This document shows positions 1-8,167 of a stretch of 64,000 nucleotides of DNA, one piece after another (the first letter of the stretch is position 1; each line of letters opens with the position of its first letter). The notes under the pieces were generated by a model. The model saw nothing but the letters and a program-made list of their open reading frames with translations, was not told where the DNA came from and did not search any database. The DNA comes from Novosphingobium malaysiense. GTDB taxonomy: Bacteria; Pseudomonadota; Alphaproteobacteria; Sphingomonadales; Sphingomonadaceae. Made by a program: the position numbers and the translations under genes. The stretch covers positions 45,235-109,234 of the forward strand of contig NZ_JTDI01000011.1 in NCBI RefSeq assembly GCF_000802225.1, read 5' to 3'.

Positions 1-145
1 GCAGGCCTTCAGCAAATGCCTCGAGCGCATCCGCACGGACATCGCAAAGCAGCAACGCCGCTCCCTCACCGGCCATCCGCTTCGCTACGGCTGCCCCCAT
101 TCCCGATGCAGCACCCGTAATGATGACAATATTATCTGATTTCAT
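1..145 (-). CDS. Short-chain dehydrogenase/reductase, N-terminal part only (cut by window edge)
   Basis: The first 48 codons of a classical SDR are visible, beginning at ATG 145 with an AGAGG ribosome-binding site about ten bases upstream. The N-terminus carries the Rossmann dinucleotide motif TGAASGMG (residues about 10-17) followed by the beginning of the second strand (LLLCDVRAD), whose aspartate favours NAD(H). The catalytic Tyr-Lys pair lies outside the window, so the substrate cannot be judged. It points the same way as the thiolase-like operon upstream, 136 bases away, and could belong to it. Confidence 0.85.
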   Translation of the reverse strand, partial: MKSDNIVIITGAASGMGAAVAKRMAGEGAALLLCDVRADALEAFAEGL

Positions 146-192
146 CTGCACAGCGCCTCTGAAGATTTGCACTTGGTTTGCGAACTCTGCTC

Positions 193-212
193 ATCCCGAA
201 AGCTTCCGGGAT
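193..212. terminator. Near-perfect 20-base inverted repeat downstream of the thiolase-like gene
   Basis: ATCCCG and CGGGAT arms enclose a nearly palindromic AAAGCTTC centre. It lies just past the stop at 282 on the minus strand. There is no T-run, so termination is only a possibility; it may be a pause or mRNA-end hairpin between the thiolase-like gene and the SDR at the window edge. Confidence 0.3.
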
Positions 213-281
213 CCGGCAGCAAAACAACGGCCATCATTTTACATTTTGAACGCGGGAGAGCTCGTTCAGCAGCAAGATCTG

Positions 282-1454
282 TTAGTCGCGCGCCAACAGG
301 AGCGCTGTTGCCATCGGCCCGCCACCTGATGCCGCAATCGCCACTTTCGGGTCACGAGGCACCTGTCTTTCACCACCCTCACCGCGCAATTGCACCACGG
401 CTTCATGGGCGAACCCAAAACCATGAAGCCTGCCGGCCCCCAGTTGCCCGCCATTAGTGTTGAGCGGCAATTGACCGTCACGAGCAATGCGGCTGCCTCC
501 ATCGATGAAATGATGGCCCTCACCCCAGTCGCAGAAGCCCAGCCCTTCAAGCCAGGTTATGGCATTGAAGCTGAAGCCATCGTACAACTGGACCATATCG
601 ACATCTTCGACCCGGTAGTCGGTATGCCGCCATATTTCAGGCCCGGTATGATAGGCCGCGACCCATTCCTCCTGGTCCCAGTTATGACGATGCGCAGAAC
701 CTGCGTAGCTCGCAATCCGGACGGGTGTTGCCTTGACCTCATCGAGAGCGTCTTCGGCCGAAACGATAAGCACCGTCGCAGCGTCCGTGAAGCGGTCGCA
801 GTCCCAAAGACAGAACGGGCTGCAGATCATGCGCGCCGTCATATAGTCATCCATGGTCAGCTGCTTCTTGGTAATCGCTCTCGCGCAAGGGTTGAGCATG
901 GCGTTCGCAGAGCCGGTTAACGCAATCTGGGCCAACTGCTCGCGCGTCATGCCATATTTACGCACGTGCCGTTCGGCATACTGGCCGATCCAGATCGCTG
1001 CCGAGATCGCATTGAACGGCAGTTCCCACTGCTGCATTCCGCTAACCCGTCCCCCGTCGAAGCGCGAAGGATAATTTACCGGATCGGCCATCGCCGCCGC
1101 CTCGTACACCGTTCGGAAGCATATGACATGGCGGGCAAGGCCCAACCGAATGGCCCCGACGGCCGCAACCACCGCGCCAAGCTGCGAACTGATTTCCGCA
1201 CCGCCAGCGAACCAGCGCGCCCGGATGCCCAGGGTATCGATCAGTTCATCGGCGCCGACCGGGGAAAAGCCCAGAAAACCGGGTGACTTCCCCGGATATG
1301 TCGAAACACCGTCGATTTGGCCGATGGTCAGCCCCGCATCGGACAGCGCTTCCTTGATCGCATCGACCGTAAGCAACATCGGATGGCGCTTAAGCCTGAC
1401 ACCAACCTCTGACTGTCCGACGCCGGTTACGTAGGCTTCTGGAGCTTTTGCCAT
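282..1454 (-). CDS. Thiolase-superfamily protein, Ltp2/SCP2-thiolase-like (probable aldol lyase or acyltransferase subunit)
   Basis: A 390-residue thiolase-fold protein. The ATG at 1454 follows the stop of the DUF35 gene by one base, indicating translational coupling. The position that holds the nucleophilic Cys in degradative thiolases is Ser here (AEISSQLG, about residue 87), and the C-terminal Cys-X-Gly loop reads ASGGG, so a normal thiolytic mechanism is unlikely. The C-terminal HGFG motif and YDGFSF segment are kept. Such Cys-less thiolases paired with DUF35 proteins include the steroid side-chain retro-aldolase Ltp2, which needs its DUF35 partner for activity. A retro-aldol role on a beta-hydroxyacyl-CoA is the best inference; the exact substrate is unknown. 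Confidence 0.8.
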   Translation of the reverse strand: MAKAPEAYVTGVGQSEVGVRLKRHPMLLTVDAIKEALSDAGLTIGQIDGVSTYPGKSPGFLGFSPVGADELIDTLGIRARWFAGGAEISSQLGAVVAAVGAIRLGLARHVICFRTVYEAAAMADPVNYPSRFDGGRVSGMQQWELPFNAISAAIWIGQYAERHVRKYGMTREQLAQIALTGSANAMLNPCARAITKKQLTMDDYMTARMICSPFCLWDCDRFTDAATVLIVSAEDALDEVKATPVRIASYAGSAHRHNWDQEEWVAAYHTGPEIWRHTDYRVEDVDMVQLYDGFSFNAITWLEGLGFCDWGEGHHFIDGGSRIARDGQLPLNTNGGQLGAGRLHGFGFAHEAVVQLRGEGGERQVPRDPKVAIAASGGGPMATALLLARD

Positions 1455-1455
1455 C

Positions 1456-1890
1456 TCAGTTTCCCTCTGGACCGTCGTCCGAACCGATCTTTTCAAACAG
1501 GGGAATCCAGACTTCCTCCTGATTCAGGAACGTCACACGGACGCGGTCCCCAAGCTGGACCGATTCAACCGGACATCCGATGACGTTAGAGGTAACATAG
1601 ATGCCAGGCGCATCATCAAGGGCAATGCGGGCGACGACAAATGGAACCGGCATGTCCGGCATCCACTGCTGGTAGTTTATGACGCAGGTATCGACCGTTC
1701 CCAGGCCCGACACGGCCGCCGCGACAACATTGTCCGACAAGCACTTGTGGCAGACTGGCCTGGGGGGATGAATATAGGTTTCACAATCCCCGCACTTCCT
1801 GATCCGGAGCTCTCCATGCTCACCACCCGTCCAGAAATCCCTGTTGTCCTGATCGAGCTGCGGCAACATCCTTTGCCAATCCGCCGGCAT
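1456..1890 (-). CDS. DUF35 zinc-ribbon/OB-fold acyl-CoA-associated protein
   Basis: A 144-residue protein. A rubredoxin-like zinc ribbon is formed by Cys33, Cys36, Cys47 and Cys50, preceded by an N-terminal helix and followed by an OB-fold (residues about 60-135). DUF35 proteins bind acyl-CoA and assemble with thiolase-fold partners (ChsH2/Ltp2 in steroid degradation). The gene directly precedes the thiolase-like gene with one base between stop and start, so the two probably form one enzyme. ATG 1890 is chosen because GAGGGG lies eight bases upstream; an in-frame ATG at 1914 lacks a good site. A shared AT-rich dyad at 1991-2016 lies in its promoter gap. Confidence 0.85.
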   Translation of the reverse strand: MPADWQRMLPQLDQDNRDFWTGGEHGELRIRKCGDCETYIHPPRPVCHKCLSDNVVAAAVSGLGTVDTCVINYQQWMPDMPVPFVVARIALDDAPGIYVTSNVIGCPVESVQLGDRVRVTFLNQEEVWIPLFEKIGSDDGPEGN

Positions 1891-1990
1891 AACCCGCCCC
1901 TCTTTCCACACCATCCCAAACCCAAAAATCTGACATTGGCCTCAACGGCGCCGTCATTCTCGCCAGCATAGCGGGCACGGTCAACAAGTT

Positions 1991-2016
1991 TTATTTCTAA
2001 TTTAAATTTATATATC
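1991..2016. promoter_or_regulatory. Shared AT-rich dyad, copy A (divergent promoter)
   Basis: Core TTTCTAATTTAAATTTATAT with the perfect palindrome AATTTAAATT at 1999-2008. It sits between the minus-strand DUF35/thiolase operon and the plus-strand phosphatase, about 50 bases before the latter's start. It is one of about 19 similar sites in the window. Confidence 0.55.
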
Positions 2017-2066
2017 TAAGATCCTTCCCGACCGAGACGAGATATAGTGCCCGAAGGAAGACGCCG

Positions 2067-2864
2067 ATGAACCAGCAAAGCAGCGAACTAGCCCGCGAGG
2101 AGGTGCTGGCCACCTATGTCAACCTGCGCGATCTGGGGGGCGTTCCGGCGATCGATGGCAAAAAGACCGTCCGGCGGGGAATGGTGTTCCGGTCGGCCAT
2201 GCCCCGTTCCGGCAACACGCAAGTGACAGCAGCTCTCTCCAGCCTCAGCCTCGCCAGTGTCGTGGACTTGCGCAACGAGACGGAGCGTAAGAGCGTACCG
2301 GCGCCATGGGCCGGTCTGGGATGTGACAACTATATCAGCATCCCCGATGCCGCAGAGCATGGCGACCTTGCAAAGCTCTGGAAATCCGCCATCGACGGTG
2401 GCATCGCAGAAGTGAAATCACTGATGCTGCAGCAATATCGCGGCTTCGCAGAAACGCACGCGCCGCTCTACAAGCTGGTATTTGAACAGCTTGCTGCGGG
2501 CAAGACCCCCCTGCTGTTTCACTGCACAGCGGGCAAGGATCGTACCGGTGCCGCTGCCGCACTGCTCTTGGCCGCTCTGGCCGTACCTCGTGAATACATC
2601 ATGCGCGATTATCTGCTGACAAATGCATTCAACCCTGTGCATGCCGCATGGGTCGGTGGCAACGTGCCCGGATCGCAGACCACCGATCCTGCCCGGCGTG
2701 AAGCGATCATGGCGATGATGGTGTCACAGGAGCAATATCTGGGAGCGATGTTCGATGCCCTGACCGCTCAATTTGGCACAGTCGAACGCTATCTCGACGA
2801 GGCACTCGGCTTCGATCGAGCAGCCCTGTCTTCTCTTAGGGCCAACCTTCTGACCGATGCCTGA
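2067..2864 (+). CDS. Tyrosine-protein phosphatase-like protein (Y_phosphatase3 type), cytoplasmic
   Basis: A 265-residue protein with the CX5R signature HCTAGKDRTG (Cys153, Arg159), typical of the atypical dual-specificity/lipid phosphatases of bacteria, and the N-terminal RDLGG element at residues 21-25 that recurs in this family. No signal peptide is present, so it should act in the cytosol. GAAGGAAGA precedes ATG 2067. It is a distant paralogue of the exported phosphatase at 18751-19803. Why a catabolic cluster needs it is unclear; a phosphorylated intermediate (such as a phosphate ester) or a signalling role are both possible. It stands alone as a plus-strand unit. Confidence 0.85.
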   Translation: MNQQSSELAREEVLATYVNLRDLGGVPAIDGKKTVRRGMVFRSAMPRSGNTQVTAALSSLSLASVVDLRNETERKSVPAPWAGLGCDNYISIPDAAEHGDLAKLWKSAIDGGIAEVKSLMLQQYRGFAETHAPLYKLVFEQLAAGKTPLLFHCTAGKDRTGAAAALLLAALAVPREYIMRDYLLTNAFNPVHAAWVGGNVPGSQTTDPARREAIMAMMVSQEQYLGAMFDALTAQFGTVERYLDEALGFDRAALSSLRANLLTDA

Positions 2865-2989
2865 CCAATCGCAGGCAGGCGACGCCACGGCATTGCCGCG
2901 CACGGTGATCTGAAGCCGTCTCTGGCAATTGTCCTGACGGCACCAGCGCGTAGCCTTGTACCCCGGGACAATTGCCGGAACTCCGCAGC

Positions 2990-3391
2990 CTAAACGGACT
3001 CGATAACTTCGAGCAGAAAGCCTTCCGGATCGGCAAATACGCCCATCCTGCTGCTGCCGCTGGGCAATTCGATCGGCCCCTTCGCCTGATGAACGGTACC
3101 GCCCGCAGCCAGGACGCGGGCTTCAAAGGCATCGAGATCGCTGGTGAAGTAGACGAGCATCACACCGCTGGACGAAGGCTCTCCCCCGTCCGTGTATGTA
3201 AACAGGATCAAACTGTGCCCGCCGCCTTCCGGGACAAAGATTATCTCGTCGATCGGCCGGCCGGCCAATTGGTCGCGAATAAAGATGCCTTCGCCATATC
3301 CGCAAACCGAACGATAGAATTCCGCTTCCCTTTGCAGATCCTTGACGACCAGTTTCGTCGAGACGAGGCTCGAACCAGGTTGATTAGTCAC
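2990..3391 (-). CDS. VOC-family (glyoxalase/bleomycin-resistance fold) protein
   Basis: A 133-residue single-module VOC protein. The repeated beta-alpha-beta-beta-beta pattern is seen (KLVVKDLQREAEFYRS at the N-terminus; GVFADPEGFLLEVIE at the C-terminus, whose final Glu is a usual metal ligand). VOC members include glyoxalases, methylmalonyl-CoA epimerases and extradiol dioxygenases; at this length it is too short for a two-domain ring-cleavage enzyme. Start is taken as GTG 3391 because AGAGAGA ends six bases upstream; a TTG at 3397 overlaps that site. It is the last gene of the operon starting at 6802. Substrate unknown. Confidence 0.8.
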   Translation of the reverse strand: MTNQPGSSLVSTKLVVKDLQREAEFYRSVCGYGEGIFIRDQLAGRPIDEIIFVPEGGGHSLILFTYTDGGEPSSSGVMLVYFTSDLDAFEARVLAAGGTVHQAKGPIELPSGSSRMGVFADPEGFLLEVIESV

Positions 3392-3421
3392 TGACAATCT
3401 CTCTTTTCGATTTTTATGAAA

Positions 3422-4501
3422 TCAGAACACGATCACGCTGCGCGCGATCTCGCCGCCATTCATGGCAGCAAAGCCTTCGTTGATGTCGGCGAGCGCGATT
3501 TTCTTGGAAACCAGTTCGTCGAGCATCAGGCGCCCATCCATGTAGTAGCGTGCGAGTTGCGGGAGGAAGAGCTGGAAGGGCACGTCGCCCATGCCCGAAG
3601 GAATGATGCGAATATCCTTGTAGAGCATCTCAAGGATCGGGAACGACATTTCGGCCCCCATTGCCGGCATACCGATGAGCAACAACGTGCCGTGCTTACG
3701 CAGCATTGCGAAGGCATCGCGGGAAGTCGCCGGCGATCCGACGACCTCAAAGGCGAAATCAACGCCTCCGCCCGACAGTTCGCGCACCTCTTCCACCGCG
3801 TTCGGGCCTGCCATGACGGCCGCCGTCGCCCCGAACTTCCGGGCCATATCGAGTTTGGCCTGGTTGACGTCGACAGCAATGATCTGTTCCGCCCCGGCAA
3901 TCCGGGCGCCCTGGATGGTATTCAGGCCCACACCGCCACAGCCGATCACGACCGCCTTGGAGCCAGGCCTTATCTTCGCACCATTGATGGCCGCGCCAGC
4001 CCCGGTAAGGACACCGCAACCCAAGAGTGCGGCAGCTTCTGGCGGGACGTTTCCGGGCAGCTTCACCGCAGAACGGTAATGCACCACCATTTCCTCTGCG
4101 AAGCCGCCGATGTCCGCAGCCTGCCACACCGGCTTGCCTTTCCAGGTGAGCCGGGAGCCGGCTTCGCGAACAGGCGCGCGCGGGCGCACTTCGCATCGGT
4201 GGTTGTGACCGGTCTGGCAATCCGCACATTCGCCGCAATACGCGGAGAAGCTGGTAACAACGAAATCGCCTACCTTTAGATCAGGCACATCCTCGCCGAC
4301 TGCCTCGATATAGCCTGCCGCTTCATGTCCGAGCACTGTGAGACCGCGTCCGGGCAAATGGCCTGAAATGAGATGATAGTCGCTGTGGCACAAGCCACTG
4401 GCGACGATGCGAACGCGGATTTCTCCACGGCGAGGACCATCAAGTTCCAGATCCTCGATCGTGAGCGGCGCGCCGACCTCCTGAAATACAGCAGCCTTCA
4501 T
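3422..4501 (-). CDS. Zinc-dependent alcohol dehydrogenase (MDR superfamily, class III-like)
   Basis: A 359-residue medium-chain dehydrogenase. Catalytic zinc ligands are in GLCHSDYH (about residue 37) and GHEAAG (about 59); the structural zinc site is the four-cysteine loop CGECADCQTGHNHRC. The NAD-binding motif GCGGVGLNT starts near residue 186 and is followed by an acidic residue (VDVNQ) that suits NAD. It probably oxidises a primary or secondary alcohol released from the substrate. Its ATG overlaps the stop of the esterase gene by four bases (ATGA at 4498-4501), so hydrolysis and alcohol oxidation are co-expressed. GGAGAGG lies five bases before the start. Confidence 0.92.
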   Translation of the reverse strand: MKAAVFQEVGAPLTIEDLELDGPRRGEIRVRIVASGLCHSDYHLISGHLPGRGLTVLGHEAAGYIEAVGEDVPDLKVGDFVVTSFSAYCGECADCQTGHNHRCEVRPRAPVREAGSRLTWKGKPVWQAADIGGFAEEMVVHYRSAVKLPGNVPPEAAALLGCGVLTGAGAAINGAKIRPGSKAVVIGCGGVGLNTIQGARIAGAEQIIAVDVNQAKLDMARKFGATAAVMAGPNAVEEVRELSGGGVDFAFEVVGSPATSRDAFAMLRKHGTLLLIGMPAMGAEMSFPILEMLYKDIRIIPSGMGDVPFQLFLPQLARYYMDGRLMLDELVSKKIALADINEGFAAMNGGEIARSVIVF

Positions 4502-5496
4502 GAACCCTCTCCGCCAGTTACTGTTTTCTGCGACAATACAGATTCGAGGAAATGCCTAATTTCCTTGTCTATTTCATCACCCTCAGGCGCTCCGCTGAAA
4601 TTCCCGTGCCCGGCTGCTTCCACGACATGCAACTCCGCCGGGATATCCGCCGCCCGCAGAGCCCGGTGCATCCGAACCGTGTTCGACAAAAACAAGTCTC
4701 GAGTGCCCGTTGTCAGGATTGTGGGAGGGAAACCCTTGGTGAAATCGCCAAAAAGCGGCGAAAGATAGGGATCGGTCAGATCGTGTCCGTTCGCGTAGAG
4801 CAGATTGACCGGCATCAACGGCGCAAGACCAGGATCGACACCCAGATTCACATGGAAACTGTCGCCAGATTCGGTGAGATCGGCCTCGGGAGTCTGAAGA
4901 ATGGCACCAGCCGGCATCGCCAACCCTTCGTCGCGAGCCCGCAAGATCAGGGCAGCAGCCAGGTTCCCTCCAGCCGAAGCGCCGTGCACGACAATCCGCG
5001 ATGGATCATACTGTTCAAGCAGCGCGCGATAAGCGGTCATGGCATCGTCGAGCGCGGCAGGATAGGGGTGGTCGGGCGGCATCCGGTAATCGGGCGACCA
5101 GACCTTTGTCTTCAGCCGTGTCGCAATGCCTATGGCCATCAATCGGCAAAGTTCGCCGCCACAAAGGAACAAGCCTCCGCCATGGAGGTCGAGCACGACA
5201 CCGCCGCTACCGGCGGGCAGATCTTCGGGCGTAACGTCGAACACACACAGCCCATCCAGATCGCGCTCGATCACTTCGGCCGGGGAAGATGGGCTGATCT
5301 GCTGCAGCATGGGCATGAGACCGGCCTCGGCCATTCTTATATGGGCTCTCCACCCCTCCCGGTCGTCCTGATCGGGAAATGCTGCAGGCCCTCCATCGTA
5401 ACTCGGATTTGCCAATATCGTTTGAGCTATTGGACTGAGGTAGGATGGAACGGGAAGATCACGCGCCGGCACCCTGACTGTCTTGGCATCACCCAT
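4498..5496 (-). CDS. Alpha/beta-hydrolase, hormone-sensitive-lipase (HSL) family esterase
   Basis: A 332-residue esterase. It has the HSL oxyanion-hole motif HGGG (105-108), nucleophile elbow GASAGG with Ser174, and the acid and base of the triad at about Asp267 and His297. No signal peptide, so a cytoplasmic carboxylesterase. ATG 5496 is preferred (GGGGAG nine bases upstream). It overlaps the alcohol dehydrogenase gene by four bases and follows the CoA-transferase gene. In context it may remove an acyl group from a hydroxylated isoprenoid-type substrate. A second HSL esterase lies at 7042-7989. Confidence 0.9.
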   Translation of the reverse strand: MGDAKTVRVPARDLPVPSYLSPIAQTILANPSYDGGPAAFPDQDDREGWRAHIRMAEAGLMPMLQQISPSSPAEVIERDLDGLCVFDVTPEDLPAGSGGVVLDLHGGGLFLCGGELCRLMAIGIATRLKTKVWSPDYRMPPDHPYPAALDDAMTAYRALLEQYDPSRIVVHGASAGGNLAAALILRARDEGLAMPAGAILQTPEADLTESGDSFHVNLGVDPGLAPLMPVNLLYANGHDLTDPYLSPLFGDFTKGFPPTILTTGTRDLFLSNTVRMHRALRAADIPAELHVVEAAGHGNFSGAPEGDEIDKEIRHFLESVLSQKTVTGGEGS

Positions 5497-5572
5497 GAAA
5501 AACTCTCCCCAAACTTCTGGCTGCACTTTTCCGGATGGCGCGGCAGGTATGAAGTCTTGCCGCGCCCGGCCG

Positions 5573-6802
5573 TCAGGCAATGACCTTTGCGGCCTTCAGA
5601 GCTTCGATGCGATCCCATTCCATGCCGAGATCGTCCATCAGGAACAGCTCGGTATGCTCGGAAGCCTGCGGCGCTCGCTCGACGTGATGGGTTACCTTGT
5701 CAAACTGCACCGGCGAACGAACGACGCGCAGCGGTTCGCCGCCATCCGAAGGTGTCAGTTCCAGGAACATGTCATTCGCCAGCGCCTGCTCATCTTCAGC
5801 CAACTCAAGGAAGGTCTGGAATGTTGACCACTGCCCCTTGAAAGTCTTCAGCTTCTCCCGCCAGTACGTGATCGGCTGCTTCCCGATGGCCGCGACAATC
5901 AGGCCACTTGCATCAGACCAATTTTCCATCAGCGCCTCGGCAGTGGAGAAGCGAGGATCGCTGGCAGCCTCAGGAATGCCCAGGTGCGTGAAAGCGTCCT
6001 CGATGAACGGCCCCGGGGAAAGAGTGCACAGCATGACCGTTCCGCCGTCCGAAGTCATGTAGTTACCCAGGAAGGGATTGCCGCGAACCCCACCGATCGA
6101 ACGCGGCGGTGGCGGTGTCCATTCCTTGTCCTCTGCCACCTGGGCGATTGCGGCACCAGCCGCCCACCAGCCCGTGGCCAGCAGGGAAACGTCGACTTCG
6201 ACCGCCTCGCCAGTCCGCTCGCGGTGAAACAGGGCAGCGGAAATGCCGCCGGCAATGTTCATGCCGCCGATCGAATCCCCAAAAGCCGGCATCGCCTGCG
6301 AAGCGGGATATTCAACCTCGCCGGTGGAAAGCGCCTTGCCGATACCAGTGCGGGCCCAGAACGCTGTGCTGTCGAAACCGCCTGCCTCACGTTCAGGCCC
6401 CTTTTCGCCCCAGGCGCTGCCCCGCACATAGATGATGTTCGGGTTCACGGCGCGGATGTGCTCCACGTCAAACTTGTTCTTCTGACGGGCCTTGGGCAGG
6501 TAATTGGTCAGAAAGACGTCGCAGGTCTTGGCAATTTCGTAGAGCAGTTCCTGCCCTTCCTGAGTCGAGAGATCAATGCCGACGCTGCGTTTGCCGCGGT
6601 TGGGATGCTCGATCAGCGTCATGCGGTTGGGATTGACCTTCTTGCCAGCGAACTGGACAAAGCCGCGCTGCGTGTCACCGCGAACGGGATGTTCGATCTT
6701 GATGACGTCAGCGCCCCACTCTGCAAGGACAGCGCCTGCGGCCGGCACAAACGTGAACTGAGCTACCTCCAGAACCCGCACGCCTTCCATCACCTTCGTC
6801 AT
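5573..6802 (-). CDS. Class III CoA-transferase (CaiB/BaiF family)
   Basis: A 409-residue protein with the full CaiB/BaiF fold: N-terminal EGVRVLEVAQF, the NRGKRSVGIDL segment near residue 68 and the catalytic Asp176 in PAFGDSIGG, which forms the acyl-aspartyl anhydride in this family. It should move CoA from one acyl-CoA to another carboxylate, activating the substrate without ATP. GGGAGAATGGA precedes ATG 6802; earlier in-frame starts lack a site. It is the first gene of an operon running through the HSL esterase, alcohol dehydrogenase and VOC protein. A second CaiB-type gene is at 44625-45884. Confidence 0.9.
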   Translation of the reverse strand: MTKVMEGVRVLEVAQFTFVPAAGAVLAEWGADVIKIEHPVRGDTQRGFVQFAGKKVNPNRMTLIEHPNRGKRSVGIDLSTQEGQELLYEIAKTCDVFLTNYLPKARQKNKFDVEHIRAVNPNIIYVRGSAWGEKGPEREAGGFDSTAFWARTGIGKALSTGEVEYPASQAMPAFGDSIGGMNIAGGISAALFHRERTGEAVEVDVSLLATGWWAAGAAIAQVAEDKEWTPPPPRSIGGVRGNPFLGNYMTSDGGTVMLCTLSPGPFIEDAFTHLGIPEAASDPRFSTAEALMENWSDASGLIVAAIGKQPITYWREKLKTFKGQWSTFQTFLELAEDEQALANDMFLELTPSDGGEPLRVVRSPVQFDKVTHHVERAPQASEHTELFLMDDLGMEWDRIEALKAAKVIA

Positions 6803-6896
6803 TCCATTCTCCCGAAACCAGATGCCAGGCGCGCAGCAGCACCTGCAGCATCGACCTGCGCCCAACATCGCCACGTCCGGCACATTGGTCAATCGA

Positions 6897-6914
6897 TTTT
6901 AATTTCTATTAAAA
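6897..6914. promoter_or_regulatory. Shared AT-rich dyad, copy B (divergent promoter)
   Basis: TTTTAATTTCTATTAAAA, a perfect 7-base inverted repeat (TTTTAAT/ATTAAAA) with a 4-base spacer. It sits between the CoA-transferase operon (minus) and the second HSL esterase (plus), 95 bases from the first start and 128 from the second. Confidence 0.6.
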
Positions 6915-7041
6915 CAAAAGATCGCTAGACGTACCGGGAAAACACCACGCGGGGGTACTGGCAGGCAGGGTCGCCTTGACACAATTATGACGCTCCAAGC
7001 CCCGCACCACGTCAATTGGATATCCCGGACAGGCCAAGATC

Positions 7042-7989
7042 ATGATCGACATTGCTTCCCCTCCGTTTCAATCCGGCGGCCCGGATGCACCAGGTCCCGG
7101 AGGCCGTTTTCGAGGCTGGGCCTTGGCCCTGTTGACGCGGATGCTCGCACCCGATTTTGCAACCCCCGGCGCCCTGGAAAAGGCCGTGCGAAATGACCGC
7201 GCCAAGGGTCCGGGCCTTCCTCCGAAAGGCGCACTCAAGAAAATCAGGTTCACCGACGGAAAACGGGCTGGCCTGCGCACATTTGGTGCTACGCCGATTA
7301 CCGGAATCACCTCGCCCATCAAAATGCTGTACCTGCATGGCGGCGCCTTCGTGCTCGATTTCCAGTCGATCCAGTGGGGCCTTGTCACCGGTTTGTTGCA
7401 GCGCGTTCCCGGCGAAATCATCGCTCCGCTCTACCCGCTGGGTCCGGAAGCGAACTGGTCGGAGACGATGGATGCCGTGCATGCCTCGTACATGGACCTG
7501 ATTGCGCAGTATGACCCGGCCCAGGTAGTCGTCTGCGGCGATTCCGCCGGCGGCGGCCTTTCCCTGCTGCTGGCACAACGCCTGCGCGATGAAGGCCTTC
7601 CTCTTCCGGCCGCGCTGGTCATGTTTTCCCCCTGCCTCGACATCAGCGCATGCGGCGCCGACCAACCTGCGATCGAAAAACGCGACCCGGTTCTTCGCCT
7701 TTCCATGATGAAGGATGTGGCCCGGATGTGGGTGCAGGACGTTCCCGCGGATGATCCCCGGGTGAGCGCCCTGTTCGGCGATCAGTCCGGGCTGCCACCA
7801 TCGCTAGTCTTCAGCGGTGATCGCGAAATCCTTGATTCGGATGCCCTTCGTCTTGCCGCCAAAAACCCCGAAGTCGTCCACCGCCATTACCCTGAAATGC
7901 AGCACGTCTGGCCTGTCAGCCCACTCAAGGAAGGCAAGCAGGCTCTCGACGAGGCAGCCGCATTCATGCTGCATTACGCATCCGGCTGA
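7042..7989 (+). CDS. Alpha/beta-hydrolase, HSL-family esterase (second copy)
   Basis: A 315-residue hydrolase with HGGA (99-102) in the HSL oxyanion position, GDSAGG with nucleophile Ser168, and likely His288 (MQHVWP) plus an Asp in SGDREILD (about 260-265). It is only distantly similar to the esterase at 4498-5496, so they are not a recent duplication and may serve different acyl groups. A single-gene transcription unit from the divergent promoter at 6803-7041. The short 8168-8938 membrane gene follows after a 178-base gap that contains its own dyad. Substrate unknown; ester or lactone hydrolysis is the safe call. Confidence 0.88.
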   Translation: MIDIASPPFQSGGPDAPGPGGRFRGWALALLTRMLAPDFATPGALEKAVRNDRAKGPGLPPKGALKKIRFTDGKRAGLRTFGATPITGITSPIKMLYLHGGAFVLDFQSIQWGLVTGLLQRVPGEIIAPLYPLGPEANWSETMDAVHASYMDLIAQYDPAQVVVCGDSAGGGLSLLLAQRLRDEGLPLPAALVMFSPCLDISACGADQPAIEKRDPVLRLSMMKDVARMWVQDVPADDPRVSALFGDQSGLPPSLVFSGDREILDSDALRLAAKNPEVVHRHYPEMQHVWPVSPLKEGKQALDEAAAFMLHYASG

Positions 7990-8062
7990 CGCATGCTCAC
8001 ACGTCCGGCAAACACCTCACAAAAGCACCACGTTACGCGCAGTCTCAATCGGCGCGCTGATT

Positions 8063-8084
8063 ATAATTTGAAATACAATTAAAT
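8063..8084. promoter_or_regulatory. Shared AT-rich dyad, copy C
   Basis: Core AATTTGAAATACAATTAAAT, about 85 bases before the start of the EBP-like membrane protein gene. It resembles copies E and I (GAAAT, then CAATT). Confidence 0.5.
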
Positions 8085-8167
8085 ATCGTGCATGCCGCCG
8101 GCACTCAAAAACGTGTCGCGCAAGGGCGCGGCAGACTACTTCCTGGGACTGGGCGAGGAGATTGGCA

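Noticed and set aside
2990..3391. VOC protein considered as an extradiol ring-cleavage dioxygenase
   Set aside because: It has a single VOC module of 133 residues; type I extradiol enzymes have two paired modules of about 290 residues, and the His-His-Glu metal triad is not evident.
4552..5583. Open frame of about 343 codons opposite the HSL esterase
   Set aside because: The minus-strand esterase has a complete catalytic triad and overlaps its neighbours by four bases; the plus frame has no domain.
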